A stretch of 5,616 nt of DNA from Caldifarciminota bacterium UBA3073 (GTDB taxonomy: Bacteria > Hydrothermota > UBA3073), in assembly GCA_002366725.1 (NCBI GenBank), contig DFBT01000066.1, positions 1-5,616 of the forward strand, given 5' to 3'. The number at the start of each line of letters is the position of its first letter. Position 1 is the first letter of the stretch. This document shows positions 1 through 5,616 of this stretch, in pieces. Position numbers and translations under genes: made by a program. Under the pieces are notes generated by a model that saw nothing but the letters and a program-made list of their open reading frames with translations, did no database searches and was not told where the DNA came from.

Positions 1-2298
1 AAACCCGAGTATATATATACCCTCTATTGCCCTCGTAAGTGCCACATAGAGCACCTTTTTCTCATCCTCTTTAACCCTCTCGGTGCTCGCCTTTACGACC
101 TCAGGGAAGAACTTTCCGAGATTTGCCCAGTATACCTTATCGGGTTTCATCGCCCCTTTACTGTAGCGATACATAAGAAGTTTGTTTTCTTCCTGTAGCT
201 TCCATACGGTATCGGGAATTATAACAACGGGAAACTCCAGGCCCTTTGCCTTGTGAACCGTGAGAATTCTGACGCCCTCTCCCTCCGTCTCTTCAACCTC
301 TATGTTCTCGCCCACGCGCTCTATCCAGTCTATAAATGAACTCGGGGAACCCGATTCCTCATTCGTATGGGAAAATGCCGCCTCAAGTAATGCCGCGAGC
401 GAACCCGTCACAGGCAGGTTCAGTTCGTCGTATATTTTATACACCATTTCGTACGGACTGGAAAATCCCACCACAGAGAGCAACTGCTTCAACTTCTTCG
501 ATGCATTCCAGTCTGGATGTTCATCTATAAGTGAACGATATAAGGATTTATCACTTTTTCTTTTTAGCCACTCGATGGTGTTCTCCTTCATCCTAAAAAA
601 TGGGGAGAGAAGCACTTGCGAGAGAGAGAAATCATCCTCTGGACACTCCAGAAATCTTAAAAGGTTTATAACAGTTCTCGTGTCATCCTTTGAGAAGATA
701 CTTGCCTTTGACTCGCTTATACAGGGTATACCCTCACTCTCGAGTAAATCCGTAATCGCAACGCCATACTTGTTACCCCTGACAAGTATTGCGATATCAT
801 CGTAATCATAACCCGCATCCTTCAACCTCCCGATAACCTCAACCGTCCTTCTTCGGGTCTTTTCTCTACCCTCATCCGCCTTGAAACTCCCAACGCTTTC
901 CAGGCAAACCCATCCACCCACATTACTCTCCTCATAGATGTCATTTCTATCGAATAACCTGTTAACAAAATCAACTACCGCGCTCTTACTCCTGTGATTG
1001 ATATCGAGCGTATTTTCGGTAATCTTGCCCTTATATTGTTTTTTTACAAAATCAAACAGTTTTGGCTCCCCCCCACGCCAGCGGAAGACTGCCTGATTTG
1101 GGTCACCCACATAAAAAAGGCTCTTTTCTTCCGCCCCGTAGGATGTAATCTCATCGACAAGTGGTCTCAATATCTCCCACTGTCTGTTACTTGTATCCTG
1201 AAACTCGTCTATCATCAGGTGGTCTATCCTCGCCCCGATCTTGAAATATAAATAGTCTGTTCCACCTTTCAATGCCCTCTCGGCAAGCCTCTCAATATCG
1301 TCGAAAGTGATGAAATTACGCCCAAGTTTCTCGTCCTGCAACATCCTGTCGATCTGCAAGATAGGTTTTATGTGGACATACAGTTCCCTGTCAGAGAGGG
1401 AAACGAGAAGCGAGTTGAGCCTCTCCGTTAAGCTGTTCACAATTTTATCAAACTCACTCTTCCCATCGGAAAGTTTATCTACAAACTTCTTGAAATATTT
1501 TTTTAAAAGGAATTCGCCATTCGTCAACTTCTCTCCCATTCCCGCCCAGTCTTTATCCTCTATTAAGTCTTTAACACCCTGAATGAACTTTCCCATATTT
1601 GCATCCATTGTACCTTTACCTGTATATGTACATTCCCTGTTCTTCTCCATAAACAGTAGAAATCTATCCACCGCCCTTTTGAATTCTGCCTCATCCATCT
1701 TGAGTTTCCTCTCCATTCCATTTGGGTCACCTATAGTTTCGCGGATAAGTTCTAATTCCTTTCTCGTATCCCCGAATACCCGGGAAATATACTCCTTAAC
1801 CCTCCTCTCTTTGTACTGGACGAGATCGAGAATTGCCTTTTTATATCCACCTTCTTTGAGCGCCTTCTCAAAGAATCTGTCAAGCACCTCGTTCAGAAGA
1901 ATTGCCTCTTCTGTCTCATCAATGATCTCATAACCGGGGAGAATACCCGCCTCAAATGGCAGTGTTGATAGGAAATTGGCGAAGAGAGAGTGGAATGTGC
2001 TGATGTTCAGGGAAGAGAGATTGTTAAACAGGTATTCCCTTTTCGTATATGTAGATTTTTGCCTCCCCCCGAACTCATTCACAATTTCAATCTCATCGGG
2101 TCTGGTGGGATTATCATCTACGAGGATGTCAAGATAGCGAATTATCCTCTCTTTCATCTCAAGTGTTGCCTTGTTGGTGAATGTAATTCCGTAAAGAGAT
2201 TCAAGCGGAAAACCACGAAGGTATAGCGACAGAAATCTCTTTGCCAACTCGTAGGTCTTACCCGACCCCGCAGATGATTTTAGGGCAATATTATACAT
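1..2298 (-). CDS. addA: AddA-type UvrD/RecB-family helicase subunit (3' end beyond window)
   Basis: Minus-strand frame open for 766 codons from ATG 2298 to the left edge; I checked every codon and found no stop or frameshift. Visible superfamily 1A motifs, in order: Walker A SSAGSGKT (residues 8-15, K14), motif Ia TFTNKA (39-44), TFHSL (101-105), Walker B DEFQDT (364-369), motif III VGDPNQAVFRWRGG (from about 397, Q402), LDINHRS (motif IV region), motif V TVHKAKGLEF (H682) and motif VI VALTRA (R756). All catalytic positions are intact, so this should be an active ATP-dependent 3'-5' translocase. AddA proteins usually exceed 1000 residues and end in a PD-(D/E)XK nuclease; that part would lie outside the window, so whether it exists here is unknown. 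An in-frame TAA at 2323-2325 lies 24 bases before the ATG, and Walker A begins at residue 8, so this start is well placed; no clear Shine-Dalgarno is seen. It lies 190 bases downstream of addB on the same strand. RecB-like or other UvrD-family naming is possible, but the AddB neighbour favours AddA. Confidence 0.9.
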   Translation of the reverse strand, partial: MYNIALKSSAGSGKTYELAKRFLSLYLRGFPLESLYGITFTNKATLEMKERIIRYLDILVDDNPTRPDEIEIVNEFGGRQKSTYTKREYLFNNLSSLNISTFHSLFANFLSTLPFEAGILPGYEIIDETEEAILLNEVLDRFFEKALKEGGYKKAILDLVQYKERRVKEYISRVFGDTRKELELIRETIGDPNGMERKLKMDEAEFKRAVDRFLLFMEKNRECTYTGKGTMDANMGKFIQGVKDLIEDKDWAGMGEKLTNGEFLLKKYFKKFVDKLSDGKSEFDKIVNSLTERLNSLLVSLSDRELYVHIKPILQIDRMLQDEKLGRNFITFDDIERLAERALKGGTDYLYFKIGARIDHLMIDEFQDTSNRQWEILRPLVDEITSYGAEEKSLFYVGDPNQAVFRWRGGEPKLFDFVKKQYKGKITENTLDINHRSKSAVVDFVNRLFDRNDIYEESNVGGWVCLESVGSFKADEGREKTRRRTVEVIGRLKDAGYDYDDIAILVRGNKYGVAITDLLESEGIPCISESKASIFSKDDTRTVINLLRFLECPEDDFSLSQVLLSPFFRMKENTIEWLKRKSDKSLYRSLIDEHPDWNASKKLKQLLSVVGFSSPYEMVYKIYDELNLPVTGSLAALLEAAFSHTNEESGSPSSFIDWIERVGENIEVEETEGEGVRILTVHKAKGLEFPVVIIPDTVWKLQEENKLLMYRYSKGAMKPDKVYWANLGKFFPEVVKASTERVKEDEKKVLYVALTRAIEGIYILGF

Positions 2299-2316
2299 AA
2301 TCTTGTTATTCTTAGA

Positions 2317-2365
2317 CGCAGATTAATGATTTTATCAACGGATTAAGCGGACTAAACAGATTACA
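2317..2365. repeat. Degenerate 9-base repeats of CGGATTAAG type
   Basis: On the plus strand 2339-2365 splits into three consecutive 9-base units, CGGATTAAG, CGGACTAAA and CAGATTACA, and a related CGCAGATTA lies at 2317-2325. The style (xxGATTAxx runs) is like the CAGATTA/GGATTA intergenic tracts I recall from several candidate-phylum genomes. The in-frame TAA upstream of addA (2323-2325) falls inside the 2317-2325 unit. Confidence 0.6.
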
Positions 2366-2370
2366 GGTTT

Positions 2371-2401
2371 AATATTTTAGATTCCAGATTGAATATTTTA
2401 G
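2371..2401. repeat. 10-base direct repeat AATATTTTAG with AGATT heptamers between
   Basis: AATATTTTAG occurs at 2371-2380 and again at 2392-2401, exactly 21 bases apart (three 7-base periods). Between them are AGATTCC and AGATTGA, two 7-base units of the same AGATTnn type as the heptamers found inside addB at 4366-4393. Confidence 0.65.
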
Positions 2402-2404
2402 CAA

Positions 2405-2484
2405 TCCAATTACCTAATAACCTAATTAACTAATGGCCTATTAACCCAATAGCCTGATAGCCCGATCGCCTGATAGCCTCTTCC
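2405..2484. repeat. Degenerate 8-base tandem array (CCTGATAG / CCTAATAA type)
   Basis: From 2413 the plus strand divides into 8-base units without gaps: CCTAATAA, CCTAATTA, ACTAATGG, CCTATTAA, then CCCAATAG, CCTGATAG, CCCGATCG, CCTGATAG, and a decayed CCTCTTCC; a 7-base relative, CCAATTA, precedes at 2406-2412. CCTGATAG is repeated exactly (2453-2460, 2469-2476). Units become GC-richer toward addB. The array ends 4 bases from the addB stop. Function unknown. Confidence 0.8.
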
Positions 2485-2488
2485 CCTC

Positions 2489-5311
2489 TCACTTACCACA
2501 GAACTCCCTGTATACACATATCCGGCACCCTCTCTCGTCATCGGTTCTGGAAAATGTTGTCTTCGGGTCAATGATTTCACGAAGTGTGGGTATGAGTATC
2601 TCATTACGGAATTTTTGGATATACCCCTCACCCATAATATCCTCTGTTCCCACTTTATTCCTCGATATATAGTAGTAGAGAAGTCCCCCGATTGCTTGTG
2701 AACTCTGGGCAGAAAACATCAGTGCATACAGAGGCAACTGGAACTCGGTAAAATCATCTCCAATCCTCACGCATTTTTTGTCGATCTCTCGCCCCGTCTT
2801 GTAGTCTATAATGTAGTATCTGCCATCCAGTGTATCGATCCTGTCTGTATTTCCCATTATTTTGAGCCTCCTGCCGTCGAGGTGAATCTCGAAATCGAGT
2901 CTCTTCTCAACGCAATGTATCCTGTAACCCTTCTCAAATCTCTTCAAATCCTTATTGAGAAACCTCTTCATTCGCCTCTTATACACCTCAAGGTCAAAAA
3001 GGCTGCTCGCTTTTTGCCAGCCTATCATCTTCCTCAGTTTCTCCCCCACTCGGGAATACAGTGTTCTTTCTGCATCCCGCAGGTTCTCTCCTGTGAAGTG
3101 AGAGGGGAAGTCCTCACTGTAGAATCTCCGCAGTGCTCCATGGATTATATTCCCCCATTCCACTGCCCCCGCCTCCTCGACTATTTTCTTCGGCTCTTTT
3201 ATCCCAAGAACATACTTGAGGTAAAAACGATATGGACATACACGATAATCCCTCAAGGAGGACGGGGTATATAGCATCTCTTCCAATCTTTTGATAAGGG
3301 CATCATCCTTTGGCATGGGCTCGCTCTTTCTTCCTTTCTCCTTTTCAAAAACCACCGGCGATTCATATACTCTCATTCCTTCGTCACGAAGAAAGCTCAC
3401 AAACCTCGAACACACATCCCTGTCCTCTCTTTCAACATACGAAATGTAGACCTCTTTCTTGCCCACCGAAAGCTGAGTAAAATAATAATAAAAAAGATTT
3501 TCCCTCTCCTTATCATAGGGAAGACCCACCTCTTTTCGCAGCTGTGCGGGGACAAACAGGTCTTTCTCACTCTTTTGAGGAAATACGCCCTCGTTCATTG
3601 ACGGCAGTATTACACAGTCAAAATCGAGATTCCTCGCTTCGAGTACACCGATCAGCTGAATACCCTTGAACGGATTTCCCTCAATGGAGTAAGTTGCGTC
3701 TTCAAGAACCCTCAGTATGAAGTCGAGTTTCTCTATTCCCGTGGGAAATACATCCTCTGTCATTATAAGCTTTGAGGTTTCTCGGATGTGCTTGAGGAAG
3801 TCCTCGATTCCCAACATGCCAGATGCCATAAATTCGGGATTTCTGGACAAAAGCAGGGAGAGCATTTCCTCAATGCCCTCAACATAGGTGGAAAAATTGG
3901 AGCTCTCCGAAATCTTGTCGGCAAACCCTTTAATCATTCCAAAAAATGGTTTATACTCATTGTCCTCGAAATCGTCAAATCTAAAGAAAATTTTGTTCTC
4001 TTTTATCATTCCCCTCTCAAGTGCATATATGATGGACCTCGCCTCGCAGCCGTCGAGTTTCGCATTTTTTAGAAGGGGATGTCTTATGAGCGCAAGAAAT
4101 TCCTTATGATGGAAATTTTTCTTTACCGCCTCTCCAAGAAGTGAGAGAAATGAATAAAGGAGACTCCGCGAAAACGGCATACCCATAGACAGGTTGAAGT
4201 TATAACCCGCCGATTCTATCGCCGTTTTTATGGGGGAAACCAGGGAGTTGTCCGTAAGGATGACACCGATGCGGTGTGGCTCATACCTCCCAACTAATTT
4301 CATCAAAATATCTTTTATGTAAAGTATCTCCTGCATCTGGCTCTTCAATCTCGTTATGTGGACCGCAGATTTCAGATTGTAGATTGTAGATTGATAGTAG
4401 GAATTATTTTCCGCTGATCTTTGATTTTTGATTTTTGATACCTGCCTACCGGCAGGCAGGTTTGATTTTTGATATGACTTATCGCCGATAACTATTATTT
4501 CTTCAACGGACTTCCCGAGAGAGTGAATAAGCCTGTCGTGATTATAGAATGGCGATGTGAGGTCTTCTTTGATCTCCTCCCTCTTTGAATGGAGAACGAG
4601 TTCTGACGGTAGACCGTAAAGTATCTTCCTTATGATATTGCCTTCGACCTTCGTTGGAGCGAGGACCCCAGAAATTAAAATATACTTAAAATCGCGCAGT
4701 ACTTCAGGTTCAAATTCTCTCTTTATAAGCTCGTATTCGTGCTCTGTATCCGTGTATCCCGAACTGCGGAGAACCCCTCTGTATTCATCAAATATCTTTC
4801 TGATAATCACGATTTCATTTTCCACATATCTCTCTGGAAAGTGGAGTCTTTCCTTCAACTCCTCTAACTTATCGAGTGTAACATCTTCTCTCTGCAGTTC
4901 ATCGAAGAAAGACAACAACCTATCTCCTATGGATATGAACTTGAGAAAATCAAGGTCTTTCCAGAACCTTATCTTCAGGGTATCAACAACATATTTCAGG
5001 ATAAGATTTCTCTCGAGTTTGATCAGGCTCTTTCCTTTTTTGCCCCCAAGTCTCTCAAATATCAGGCTCGTGAATTCCTGGATGGTAAGCATTGTGGGCG
5101 GTATTATTCCGCGCCTGCCGGACGATTTAAGAAGATACCTCCGGAAATAAAACTTGTTTCTCTGTGACGGGAAAACGAGCAAGACCTCCGAGAGGTCGGG
5201 AGAGCAGCCACTGAACTTATCCCACACATAGGAGGCGAGCGTGGGTAGGAATGGAAGTTCAATGGGGATTATCTTGATTTTAGCCACAGATTGCACGAAT
5301 CGCATAGCCAC
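2489..5311 (-). CDS. addB: AddB-type PD-(D/E)XK exonuclease subunit with iron-sulfur cysteines
   Basis: 940 codons, GTG at 5311 to TGA at 2489. The N-terminal helicase-like fold starts with LVFPSQRNKFYFRRYL (about 45-60) where a Walker A would sit; no GKT is present, so this half should not hydrolyse ATP, as in known AddB. A conserved late helicase-like segment follows (LEARNLDFD 557-565, NEGVFP 573-578). The C-terminal nuclease shows H724 (IIHG), D823 (GNTDRID), D836 and K838 (IDYKTG) and Q858/Y862 (QLPLY). C692 (RVCPYRFYLKY) together with C929, C932 and C938 (CxxC-x5-C at the very end) matches the 4Fe-4S staple of AddB/Cas4-type nucleases. Expected role: with AddA, resect double-strand breaks. 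It is shorter than Bacillus AddB (about 1170 residues) and resembles the roughly 950-residue Bacteroidota form. Residues about 280-316 are encoded by a repeat block, and residues 1-11 by another repeat. Start choices are GTG 5311, ATG 5305, GTG 5296 and GTG 5287; ATG 5305 is as plausible as GTG 5311. No Shine-Dalgarno is evident. Confidence 0.9.
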   Translation of the reverse strand: MAMRFVQSVAKIKIIPIELPFLPTLASYVWDKFSGCSPDLSEVLLVFPSQRNKFYFRRYLLKSSGRRGIIPPTMLTIQEFTSLIFERLGGKKGKSLIKLERNLILKYVVDTLKIRFWKDLDFLKFISIGDRLLSFFDELQREDVTLDKLEELKERLHFPERYVENEIVIIRKIFDEYRGVLRSSGYTDTEHEYELIKREFEPEVLRDFKYILISGVLAPTKVEGNIIRKILYGLPSELVLHSKREEIKEDLTSPFYNHDRLIHSLGKSVEEIIVIGDKSYQKSNLPAGRQVSKIKNQRSAENNSYYQSTIYNLKSAVHITRLKSQMQEILYIKDILMKLVGRYEPHRIGVILTDNSLVSPIKTAIESAGYNFNLSMGMPFSRSLLYSFLSLLGEAVKKNFHHKEFLALIRHPLLKNAKLDGCEARSIIYALERGMIKENKIFFRFDDFEDNEYKPFFGMIKGFADKISESSNFSTYVEGIEEMLSLLLSRNPEFMASGMLGIEDFLKHIRETSKLIMTEDVFPTGIEKLDFILRVLEDATYSIEGNPFKGIQLIGVLEARNLDFDCVILPSMNEGVFPQKSEKDLFVPAQLRKEVGLPYDKERENLFYYYFTQLSVGKKEVYISYVEREDRDVCSRFVSFLRDEGMRVYESPVVFEKEKGRKSEPMPKDDALIKRLEEMLYTPSSLRDYRVCPYRFYLKYVLGIKEPKKIVEEAGAVEWGNIIHGALRRFYSEDFPSHFTGENLRDAERTLYSRVGEKLRKMIGWQKASSLFDLEVYKRRMKRFLNKDLKRFEKGYRIHCVEKRLDFEIHLDGRRLKIMGNTDRIDTLDGRYYIIDYKTGREIDKKCVRIGDDFTEFQLPLYALMFSAQSSQAIGGLLYYYISRNKVGTEDIMGEGYIQKFRNEILIPTLREIIDPKTTFSRTDDERGCRICVYREFCGK
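4366..4474. repeat. Repeat block inserted in frame within addB
   Basis: Plus-strand order: four 7-base units CAGATTT, CAGATTG, TAGATTG, TAGATTG (4366-4393); an 18-20 base non-repetitive spacer; CTGATCT, TTGATTT, TTGATTT, TTGATA (4414-4440); the 20-base palindrome (4441-4460); and TTTGATTTTTGATA (4461-4474). This last 14-mer is an exact copy of 4427-4440. On the coding strand the block encodes AddB residues about 280-316, including LPAGRQ (285-290) and low-complexity KIKNQRS and YYQSTIYNLKSA stretches. The reading frame is kept, and recognisable family sequence resumes at HITRLKSQMQEIL. The same heptamer type occurs in the addB-addA gap. Confidence 0.85.
4441..4460. repeat. 20-base GC-rich palindrome encoding LPAGRQ
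   Basis: CCTGCCTACCGGCAGGCAGG pairs with itself at nine of ten positions (the A/C pair 4448/4453 is the only mismatch), so it can form a hairpin in DNA or mRNA. On the coding strand it gives Leu-Pro-Ala-Gly-Arg-Gln. I recall the perfect form of this palindrome as a dispersed repeat in Patescibacteria and other candidate-phylum genomes, often read as LPAGRQ inside proteins; that is memory, not a search. It is flanked by 14-base direct repeats. Confidence 0.8.
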
Positions 5312-5316
5312 AGATT
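5281..5316. repeat. 12-base direct repeat TAGCCACAGATT spanning the addB start codon
   Basis: TAGCCACAGATT occurs at 5281-5292 and 5305-5316, 24 bases apart, with GCACGAATCGCA between. On the minus strand this reads AATCTGTGGCTA twice. It provides every candidate addB start (GTG 5311, ATG 5305, GTG 5296, GTG 5287) and the codons for MAMRFVQSVAK. The CCACAGATT/CACGAAT wording matches a type of dispersed intergenic repeat I recall from metagenome-derived genomes. Confidence 0.8.
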
Positions 5317-5360
5317 ACATGAGAAGTGAGCCTGTTAGGCAGATAGTTCGTTCGGATACA

Positions 5361-5400
5361 AACCAGCTAACAAACTAATTAACCAACTAACCAACTAATC
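5361..5400. repeat. Degenerate 8-base tandem array upstream of addB (AACTAACC type)
   Basis: Five consecutive 8-base units on the plus strand: AACCAGCT, AACAAACT, AATTAACC, AACTAACC, AACTAATC. It has the same period, CTAA core and orientation as the array at 2405-2484 on the other side of addB, but a different consensus. The rest of the 102-base gap (5312-5413) holds a small hairpin GCCTGTTAGGC (5330-5340) and no convincing promoter or terminator. Confidence 0.7.
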
Positions 5401-5413
5401 ACGTGGTTTCTTA

Positions 5414-5616
5414 TTAATGCAACAAGATTATCTTTTTTGTATGAGAGCTGTTGCCGAAACTAATGCGGCAGAAGTAGACACCACTTAAAACAGACTGAGC
5501 TGCATCGTTTTTGCCATCCCAGACTACTCTATATAATCCCTCTGGTTGAATTGTATTCATCAATGTCCGAACCCTTCGACCCACTATGTCATAAATCTCG
5601 AGAACAACCTCATCCT
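5414..5616 (-). CDS. C-terminus of a secreted/surface protein with FlgD-like (T9SS-type) sorting domain, 5' end beyond window
   Basis: Minus-strand frame enters from the right edge (first whole codon at 5614) and ends at TAA 5414-5416, giving 66 residues. The sequence fits the FlgD Ig-like / Por secretion C-terminal pattern: VVLEIYDIVGRRVRTL, then a GLYRVVWDGKND strand-turn, then LSGVYFCRIS, and a closing TKKIILL strand. In the FCB group and related candidate phyla such roughly 80-residue modules end large exported proteins (proteases, repeat proteins, adhesins) and serve as outer-membrane secretion or anchoring signals. The catalytic or binding part of the protein lies outside the window, so its function cannot be named. 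It ends 102 bases before addB on the same strand, with repeat-rich DNA between; a shared function with addAB is not suggested. The cysteine in GVYFCRIS is slightly unusual, since an aromatic residue is common there. Confidence 0.85.
   Translation of the reverse strand, partial: DEVVLEIYDIVGRRVRTLMNTIQPEGLYRVVWDGKNDAAQSVLSGVYFCRISFGNSSHTKKIILLH

Larger units (their letters stand above)
2299..2488. other. addB-addA intergenic region, largely made of short degenerate repeats
   Basis: 190 bases separate the addB stop from the addA ATG. About 135 of them fall into three abutting blocks of short repeats (2317-2365, 2371-2401, 2405-2484), listed separately. I see no convincing open reading frame, tRNA, strong terminator hairpin or clear promoter. 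The stretch next to addA (2299-2316) has no recognisable ribosome binding site beyond an A-rich AAGAAT-like stretch on the minus strand. The two genes are probably still co-transcribed, but that is inference from order and strand only. Confidence 0.7.

Noticed and set aside
1045..1074. Homopolymer runs (T run near 1045, seven C at 1068-1074) as frameshift or slippage sites
   Set aside because: The frame stays open with motif III intact on one side and family sequence on the other, so there is no sign of a frameshift.
260..2226. Several plus-strand open frames (for example 260-805, 1307-1582, 1583-1933)
   Set aside because: All lie opposite the continuous addA frame that carries every helicase motif; their products are Ser/Phe-rich with no recognisable domain. 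They are antisense shadows.
2346..2350. AGCGG, the Chi pentamer recognised by Bacillus AddAB
   Set aside because: A 5-base word is expected by chance, Chi sequences differ between species, and nothing here shows enrichment.
2405..2484. Octamer array as a CRISPR array or telomere-like element
   Set aside because: There are no unique spacers between identical repeats, the units are only 8 bases and degenerate, and no cas gene or chromosome end is visible.
2422..2631. 69-codon minus-strand frame across the addB end and the octamer array
   Set aside because: It overlaps the iron-sulfur coding end of addB in another frame and its tail is translated repeat; no ribosome binding site or domain.
2882..5150. 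Plus-strand open frames opposite addB (for example 2882-3274, 3788-4072, 4632-5150)
   Set aside because: Antisense shadows of a well-supported gene; Ser/Leu-rich products with no motif.
5424..5445. Possible terminator near the end of the FlgD-domain gene (AAGATTATCTT followed by T-run)
   Set aside because: It lies within the coding sequence, has a 5-base A+T-rich stem, and its T-run is on the strand opposite to transcription.

Overview
All three genes in this window lie on the minus strand, so reading from the right edge to the left gives transcription order. The right edge (5414-5616) holds the last 66 codons of a gene whose product ends in a FlgD-like/type IX secretion-like C-terminal Ig-fold domain. 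Next comes a complete 940-codon gene (2489-5311) for an AddB-type exonuclease subunit. It is followed by the first 766 codons of an AddA-type UvrD/RecB-family helicase (1-2298), which runs off the left edge. The addB-then-addA order is the usual one for the AddAB (RexBA) double-strand-break resection complex.

No marker gene identifies the organism. The FlgD/Por-type C-terminal domain and the AddA/AddB N-termini (SSAGSGKT, TFTNKATLEM, VFPSQR) resemble proteins of Bacteroidota and other FCB-group bacteria. The intergenic runs of short degenerate tandem repeats and the 20-base GC-rich palindrome encoding LPAGRQ resemble what I recall from uncultured candidate phyla known mainly from metagenomes (WOR-3, Cloacimonadota, Omnitrophota, Patescibacteria). 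Arginine is coded mostly by AGA/AGG (about 36 of 47 in the visible addA, hand count), which often goes with thermophily. My guess is an uncultured, possibly thermophilic FCB-like bacterium; this is inference.

The most distinctive thing in the window is how short-period repeats shape the locus. The addB-addA gap (2299-2488) is largely filled with 9-, 7- and 8-base degenerate repeats. The gap upstream of addB (5312-5413) holds another 8-base array. The start codon of addB lies inside a repeated 12-base element (5281-5316). A block of about 109 bases (4366-4474), made of 7-base repeats plus the palindrome, sits in frame inside addB and adds about 37 residues to a likely linker. AddB keeps its nuclease residues and its four iron-sulfur cysteines despite this.

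Functionally, AddA would be the ATP-driven motor and AddB the partner with an inactive helicase fold and a C-terminal PD-(D/E)XK nuclease. Together they would unwind and trim broken DNA ends for RecA loading. The upstream gene looks unrelated (secreted or surface protein).
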